A stretch of 64,000 nucleotides of DNA from Linnemannia hyalina (Eukaryota; Mortierellomycota; Mortierellomycetes; Mortierellales; Mortierellaceae): positions 2,294,001 to 2,358,000 of the forward strand of contig JAHRHY010000007.1 in the NCBI GenBank assembly GCA_019671135.1. The letters are read 5' to 3'. Position numbers and translations under genes: made by a program. Of the stretch, positions 59,001 through 64,000 are shown in pieces. Under the pieces are notes generated by a model, which ran no database searches, was not told the DNA's origin, and saw only the letters and a list, made by a program, of their open reading frames with translations. Position 1 is the first letter of the stretch. Each line of letters opens with the position of its first letter.

Positions 59001-61110
59001 CAAGTCCTTGGCTGCAAGAAGTCCGTACTGTGAGAAGCGTATGGAACTCCGTGTCAATGCTGCAGCCGTAGCCTTCACGCCTGAGTTCTCCGTCTCGTCT
59101 GATAGAGCAGATTTGGTCGAAAAGTACAAAGATGTCTGCGACTGGTTGAGGTGGATAGATCCTGACTCGTACATGAGCGAAAGTCGCGCCGATCCTATTG
59201 GGACCATTGCTCCGGGAACTTGCTCTGTATCGGAACCCTCCTCGCCATCCTCTGTAGACACGACAGAAATGTGAGAGGGGCGGCGAATGTTGGGCGGTGG
59301 AGATGTCTCTGACCCAAACGCCGAAGTGGCAGCAGTCGAGCTCGAGGAGACTGGTGGTGTTGACGCAGATCCATTTATGGCAACAGAGGTTGCGTCGAGG
59401 TCTGACTGGGTCCTTTTGAGCCACGACTCCACGGTTGATGCCGATCGCGAAAGTTCCTGGTCCAGTGCAGATTGCTCGTTGGTGGTTGAACGAGATCCTG
59501 GGATGTCAAGTGCCGCTGTCCGTTTCTCCTCCCCATCGCTGGTTGCTTCCCTGGGTGTTTCTTGTCTAAAGCGGCAAGCAGTTAAAACCAAATGGATCTA
59601 GTGTTAACTTAACAAACTCCTTGTCATTTCTCCATTGCCAGCTACAATGGGTTGCGCGTACCTAGCAACATCGAAGGGTCCATATCCAGTGTTGTCTTTG
59701 GGGACGGGAGGGAGGTCCGATAAGGTGGTGGTGATGGTTCCTGCAAAGGAAGGGGTGCTGTTGACTGACAAGGAGGAAGTCGAGAGGTGGAGGGTGTTGG
59801 TGTTCTTGGTGTGCTGAGGTACGATGGGGATTGGGGGTGCATCCTTGTCTTCAAAGTTCTATTGTGTGTATGAGCCATCCGCCATATTGAGTTTGTGAGT
59901 AAAGGTCATCCCTTATCGATCGTCGATTAGCCATCGAAAGCAGATTCAAATTAAGAACGACGCAATATTATGCGACACGAAGCAATATTAAGGCGCAGAG
60001 CTCATCCTCACCTTGGCCAGTTTCCTCAAAAAGTTGCTGCTTGTCTTGCGAACCATTCTCGAGATAGTTCCTGCCGTAGACTACATATTGTGCAGTCGAA
60101 GAGAAAGGAAATGAAAACGAAAAGAATAAGCAGAGTCAGTGAACATTTTTCTCCTTCCCACTCTTTCCCATACATTGTCCTCCACGATCCAGACCCGCCC
60201 AACTTTCTTTTCCTTCTCCTCTTCCCCCCGCAGAATCAAAAAGACTCTCTTGGACACAACAAACCTTAAGTCCGCCAATGCTCTCGCTGCGTTTGCGTCG
60301 CTGCTGAAAAGAGTTTGAACTGTTTCCCTCTCCTCCTCCAGATCCAATAGGGTCCGCCACGGATCCCATCACCGACCCCGACGACCCGCTTGTACTCCCC
60401 ACAGCTGCCGCCGCTCCTGCTCCCGTTCCTGGAGCTCCAGGTCCCAAAGGGGGGTATGTCCCGACATCGGGGGTATTATTTGCAAGCTGGCTGAGGTTGG
60501 GTGTGCTGGCGGCCGACTTGCTTGTGCCCCAGAATCCGAGGGAGGTCCTGTGGGTGTTTGTTGAGGGTGGAGGTTTTAAGGAGGATTGTGCAGTTAAGCC
60601 ATGTGTACTACTTCTGGAAGGTTGGGGTGCTGTGGGATATCCTATCGTTGATTGGCGTCGTCTTTGTGTAGCTGTAAAAAGGTGAGTGGAAGGTGAAAGT
60701 TGAAGGATAAGGATAAGGATAAATGAGGCGCAAAAAGAAAGAGAAAGGTCAGAGATGGTGTTGCAATAATAAAACACAAGGCACTCTTATGTGAACAGCC
60801 GAGGACAAGACAACGATGGATGGCTCTTTTTTGCAATCATGCAACTGTGCACAGACAATGGATGGCCCTTTTAGTCCATCGAAGCCATCCCAAATCAGGT
60901 GTCCCTTTCCCATTCTCAATAGTTCCTGTCGTGGGTTTTCCTCTTGGTCATCAATGATATACTCGGACCAGACTCCTTGTCACCAAGAAACATATCCAGA
61001 TCTACCCTCTTTTCCCCTTTGTGTTTGTCCGGAGGCGAACTGTTGCTGTTGTTGCTTTGTTTTCTGGTGTGTTGTGTTGTGTTGTGTGGTGTGGTGTTGC
61101 TCGAATACAT
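56017..61110 (-). CDS. Arf guanine-nucleotide exchange factor with Sec7 and PH domains (EFA6/Syt1-like)
   Basis: Secure exons, minus strand: 60671-60265, 59858-59662, 59565-56457, 56355-56017. All are GT-AG with matching phase (1350 codons). A tentative first exon at 61110-60984 (MYSSNTTPHN) has the right phase but a weak gtgaca donor; it would give 1392 residues. After a long Ser-rich N-terminal region comes the Sec7 domain: DESFLKRDEISCYLG, LMLKGETQEVDRVLEAFAQR with the catalytic glutamate in KGET, and ITYSILLLNTDLH. A Gly/Ser linker follows, then a PH domain (MEGILHRKHLL, WRQLLVVLDQGGLSMFRADG, ATALECEEWARTCNYWA) and a C-terminal coiled coil (ENLKRQVISLESEMESH) with NYNKAFNNWERRSRYLLKE. Sec7-PH-coiled coil is the layout of EFA6/PSD and fungal Syt1-type factors, which activate Arf at the plasma membrane or Golgi. 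Confidence 0.85.
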
Positions 61111-61724
61111 ATAGGGTTGTATTCTTCGCTTCGTTTCTCTTTTTTGTGTTTTGTTTCTGGTAACACCAAATATAAACGCAACCCGAAGAGAGCAAAAGGA
61201 TGAGACCATCACACCATGTGCGATTGTCTACACTCACTCATACACACAGAAACAAACAGCCGCCCCTGAAAGGGCCAAGGAGGATAAAGAAGGAGGATAT
61301 GCAAAGGAGAGGGATACAGTAGATATCCCGACACACAGGACAGGTGCACATGTCAGCAATAAGAAATAAGAAATGCGCCGATAATCCCACCAATTGGTCT
61401 CTCCTCCGTTGGTTGGTGTGTAGGGGTGCGTTGGTCGCTACTATTTTTTGCCACAGAGTTGTCGTGGTTGTTGCTGAAGCTGTGGTTGCTGGGTAGGGAT
61501 AAGGAGGTGACCAGAGAGAGTTTGTTTCATTGTCATAACTACTGTCGGGCCAATAAGATTCCCGAGGGGGTGTAAGAAGAAAGGGAGACGTACTCTGTGG
61601 GTCTGGAGTGTTCATGATGACATGAAGTGGTGGAAGGTGGTGATGACCTTGTGAGAGAGTGTGAGAGTGTGCGTGTGTGTGTCTGTGTGTGCGTGTGTGT
61701 GAGAGAGAGTGTGGGTGTGTGTGA

Positions 61725-61845
61725 GTGTGAGTGTGAGTGCGTGTGAGTGTGAGTGTGAGTGTGAGTGTGAGTGTGAGTGTGAGTGTGAGTGTGAGTGTGA
61801 GTGTGAGTGTGAGTGTGAGTGTGAGTGTGAGTGCGAGTGTGTTTG
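61725..61845 (+). repeat. (GTGAGT)n hexanucleotide microsatellite, about 20 units
   Basis: Nearly perfect gtgagt units run uninterrupted. Degenerate GT-rich repeats flank the array from 61655, and GTG-rich sequence continues to about 61910. On the minus strand it reads (ACTCAC)n. Confidence 0.95.
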
Positions 61846-61945
61846 CGATGAGTGAGTGAGGTGTGAGCGTGGGCAAGTGCAAGGTGCAGGGTGTGAGTGT
61901 GGGTGTATGTGAATGAATGGAGTGTAATGGGAAAGTGGTGAGAGC

Positions 61946-61950
<5 letters not shown>

Positions 61951-61977
<27 letters not shown>

Positions 61978-61989
61978 TGAGAGTGAGAG
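61951..61989 (+). repeat. (GA)n microsatellite
   Basis: A run of about 12 or more ga units, then gagagtgagagtgagagtgtgt. Confidence 0.9.
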
Positions 61990-63048
61990 TGTGTGTGTAT
62001 GCAGGAGTGGACAAAGTAAAGTAAGTGTGAGAAGAGAAGAGAAGGCAGCGAGTGTGTGTGGAGGAGAGTGTGGCGTGGGGTAAAAAGAGTCTAGTCGAAG
62101 GATGAGAATGAGAAGGGGAAAACGAGATAAGAGGCAAAGGAGAGACAGAGGTGAGCTCAGCTCAGCAGTGAGTAGCAAAAAAAGGGAGGGAAAACTGAAA
62201 GTGAAAAAAAGAGGCGGAACGAGGAAAAGACGAGAAGAGAGTGAGAGAGAGACGAGACTGAGTGAGAAAAAAGGGCGAAAAGATGAACAGGACGACATTG
62301 GAGAGAGAGGTAGTCAAGGCATGGTACTCGTTCATACAGACTCGATTGAAGAAAGGTAAAAATACCGTTCGAATCGTGTGCAATCGACTGGTTCCTTCCA
62401 TCAATTCATTTTTCATTTCATTCATCAACAAAACAACAACGACAAGGCAAACAAACAATCAGCCGTTGTGAGTTATTTGTGGATAACTGAGCGCGATCTC
62501 AATGAAAAAAAAGGTCGACAACTGCCGATTGATTGAGGGGGGCGATGGAAGAGAAAAGAAGTGGGGTCGTTTTGGTTGTGGGTGCAATTGAAAGACAGAC
62601 AGACAAACATAGACTGTACCCCTGTTTGCCTATATATCCACCGTCAACTGAACTGGTAGTACCTGGTTATTGCCCCTCTCTTTGAGATGGATATGTAATT
62701 ATGCATCTGGATCACCTAGCATGGAGATATTTTGCCACCAACTTGTAACGACAAGGAATGAGACTGATAGGCATAGAATGATCGACTGATGGCTCGACAT
62801 GGTTCCACTCCTCCATATCCATATCCAGGTACGATCAGTATTGATGCCATCATCTACATACTACAGCAAAGTGGCTTTGTATGTTAGACGTCTTCGTTCC
62901 CCTTCGCCCCTGAATTTCCTTTTCCAGCCAGTCCCCTCATTCTTGTTTCCTTCCTTCCTAACTTCCCAATCCACTACACGCTCTTTCTTTCATTTGATCC
63001 TCAACTGTGATCTCTTTTTGCCTCCCTTCCTTTCCCCTCCGACCCACC

Positions 63049-64000
63049 ATGGAGATCACTCTCCTTCAACGATTTGCACACTCACGGCTCGCCACAACAA
63101 CCTGTCCATGCCTACTCCGGTCAACATTCCTTCCCCTCAACTCTTCAAGATCCACACGCCATGTCACTCCACCACGACTGATCTCCTGGCTCTCTTCTTC
63201 GGCTACACCTGCGCCCAAAACACCACAATCGCCACTTCCAAAAGGACGACCCTTGATCGCCCTAGGGATAGAGACCTCGTGTGACGATACCTGCGCAGCC
63301 ATTGTCACCTCTGACCGGCAGATCCTATCAGAGGTCCTACGAACCCAGCACCACCTCCACGAACCTATGGGCGGCATTGTCCCCAAACTGGCTCATCATG
63401 CTCATATGCGCAACCTCCCCTCAGTGGTCCAGGAGGCGATCCAATCGGCAGGCCTAGGCGAGCATGGGATCCTGGCAGTCGACATTATTGCAGTAACGCG
63501 CGGCCCCGGATTAGCGCACTCCCTTGGGGTCGGATTGAATGCGGCAAAGACCCTCGCTGCGGCCTTGAACAAGCCCTTGATCGGTGTCCATCATATGGAA
63601 GCTCATGCCCTCACAGCGCGACTCACTACCCGCGACCCGGACTACCAGCCAGTCGACCAGGATGTCTCTGCCTCGGAATCTAATGTACCCATCGGATCGG
63701 ATCCATACCCGTCCTTCCCCTTTTTGACTCTCCTCGTGTCTGGTGGCCACACCTTGTTATTAGTTGCACACTCCGTAAATCGATATACAACCCTGGCAAC
63801 AACAGTCGACGACTCAATCGGAGAAGCATTTGACAAGACGGCGCGAGAACTCGACATCCCTTGGTTGCCTGGTCGTGCTGGCGGGCCTGGTGCCAGTTTG
63901 GAGCAATTTGCTAAGAGCTCAAGCAACCCAGGACGGTATCAGGATCGTCTCCCTATTCCATTGAGTCTTCGTTCCAGCAAGAGCGAGATGAAGTTCAGCT
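63049..64000 (+). CDS. QRI7: Mitochondrial tRNA N6-threonylcarbamoyladenosine (t6A) synthase subunit Qri7/OSGEPL1, 3' truncated by window
   Basis: The frame opens at 63049 and is uninterrupted to the window edge (317 codons seen; family length about 400). The first ~40 residues (MEITLLQRFAHSRLATTT...) are rich in Arg, Ser and Leu with one acid, as in a mitochondrial presequence. The Kae1/TsaD/Qri7 core follows: ALGIETSCDDT (E75-D80), GGIVPKLAHHAH, TRGPGLAHSLGVGLNAAK, the metal-binding H182-M-E-A-H186, FLTLLVSGGHTLL and DDSIGEAFDKTARELD. The enzyme transfers threonylcarbamate from the Sua5 product to A37 of ANN-decoding tRNAs. The N-terminal extension distinguishes it from the cytosolic Kae1 of the KEOPS complex. 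A Ser/Asp insert near 63655-63705 (DVSASESNVPIGSDPYP) is lineage-specific. Confidence 0.95.
   Translation, partial: MEITLLQRFAHSRLATTTCPCLLRSTFLPLNSSRSTRHVTPPRLISWLSSSATPAPKTPQSPLPKGRPLIALGIETSCDDTCAAIVTSDRQILSEVLRTQHHLHEPMGGIVPKLAHHAHMRNLPSVVQEAIQSAGLGEHGILAVDIIAVTRGPGLAHSLGVGLNAAKTLAAALNKPLIGVHHMEAHALTARLTTRDPDYQPVDQDVSASESNVPIGSDPYPSFPFLTLLVSGGHTLLLVAHSVNRYTTLATTVDDSIGEAFDKTARELDIPWLPGRAGGPGASLEQFAKSSSNPGRYQDRLPIPLSLRSSKSEMKFS

Larger units (their letters stand above)
61111..63048. other. Intergenic with simple repeats between Arf-GEF (-) and QRI7 (+)
   Basis: The divergent promoter region is dominated by microsatellites on the Arf-GEF side. A minus-strand frame with ATG at 61616 ([20 protein letters not shown]) looks protein-like and could be a further upstream Arf-GEF exon, but no donor in the right phase was found. 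A C/T-rich leader (62890-63045) precedes QRI7. Confidence 0.5.

Noticed and set aside
61238..62298. Two long minus-strand frames full of Leu-Thr and Ser-His repeats
   Set aside because: They are translations of the (ACTCAC)n, (AC)n and (CT)n microsatellites. There is no domain and no gene-like composition outside the repeats, except the possible short exon at 61616 noted above.

Overview
The window comes from a filamentous early-diverging fungus. The best guess is Mortierellomycota (Mortierella and relatives). The reasons are short GT-AG introns of about 80-200 bp, pyrimidine-rich leaders, very Gln- and Ser-rich signalling proteins, and a gene set that combines fungal families (Gti1/Pac2 factor, giant aromatic-acid-exporter/DUF2421 protein, Urb2) with a soluble adenylyl cyclase of the ADCY10 type. 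No ascomycete or basidiomycete hallmark was seen. The taxonomic call is inference. No tRNA, rRNA, CRISPR or intact transposon was recognised. Gene models were built by hand: every splice site quoted was checked for reading phase against the neighbouring exons.

Layout. 12-6161 (+): arrestin-domain protein with a long low-complexity tail. 7385-12499 (+): WOPR (Gti1/Pac2) transcription factor. 13516-19365 (-): Urb2/Npa2 ribosome-biogenesis protein. A 709-bp divergent promoter follows, then 20075-23317 (+): PHD-JmjC histone demethylase of the Jhd1/KDM2 type. 24697-25035 (-): small secreted cysteine-rich protein. 25.1-30.9 kb is gene-poor, with degenerate tandem repeats, minisatellites, open-frame relics and an orphan TATA/double CACGTG promoter. 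30905-39978 (-): 2696-residue FUSC/ArAE-type membrane protein. 41092-41482 (-): YbaY/YscW-like small protein (5' end unresolved). 42154-43618 (-): fibrillarin. 44942-51800 (+): soluble adenylyl cyclase, 2018 residues. 51952-53961 (-): F-box protein. 54182-55774 (-): OST3/OST6 oligosaccharyltransferase subunit. 56017-61110 (-): Sec7-PH Arf-GEF. 63049-64000 (+): mitochondrial Qri7/OSGEPL1, cut by the window edge.

The genes are mostly independent housekeeping and signalling loci rather than a pathway cluster. Two nucleolar genes (Urb2, fibrillarin) lie in the window, and Urb2 shares a divergent promoter with the Jhd1-type demethylase. The most unusual content is the soluble adenylyl cyclase. It keeps both metal-binding aspartates, but by eye it lacks the catalytic asparagine and the bicarbonate-site arginine of ADCY10. 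Tiny coding exons are another feature: 9, 10 and 22 nt first exons, and a 25-nt exon that encodes the iron-binding H-x-D of the demethylase.
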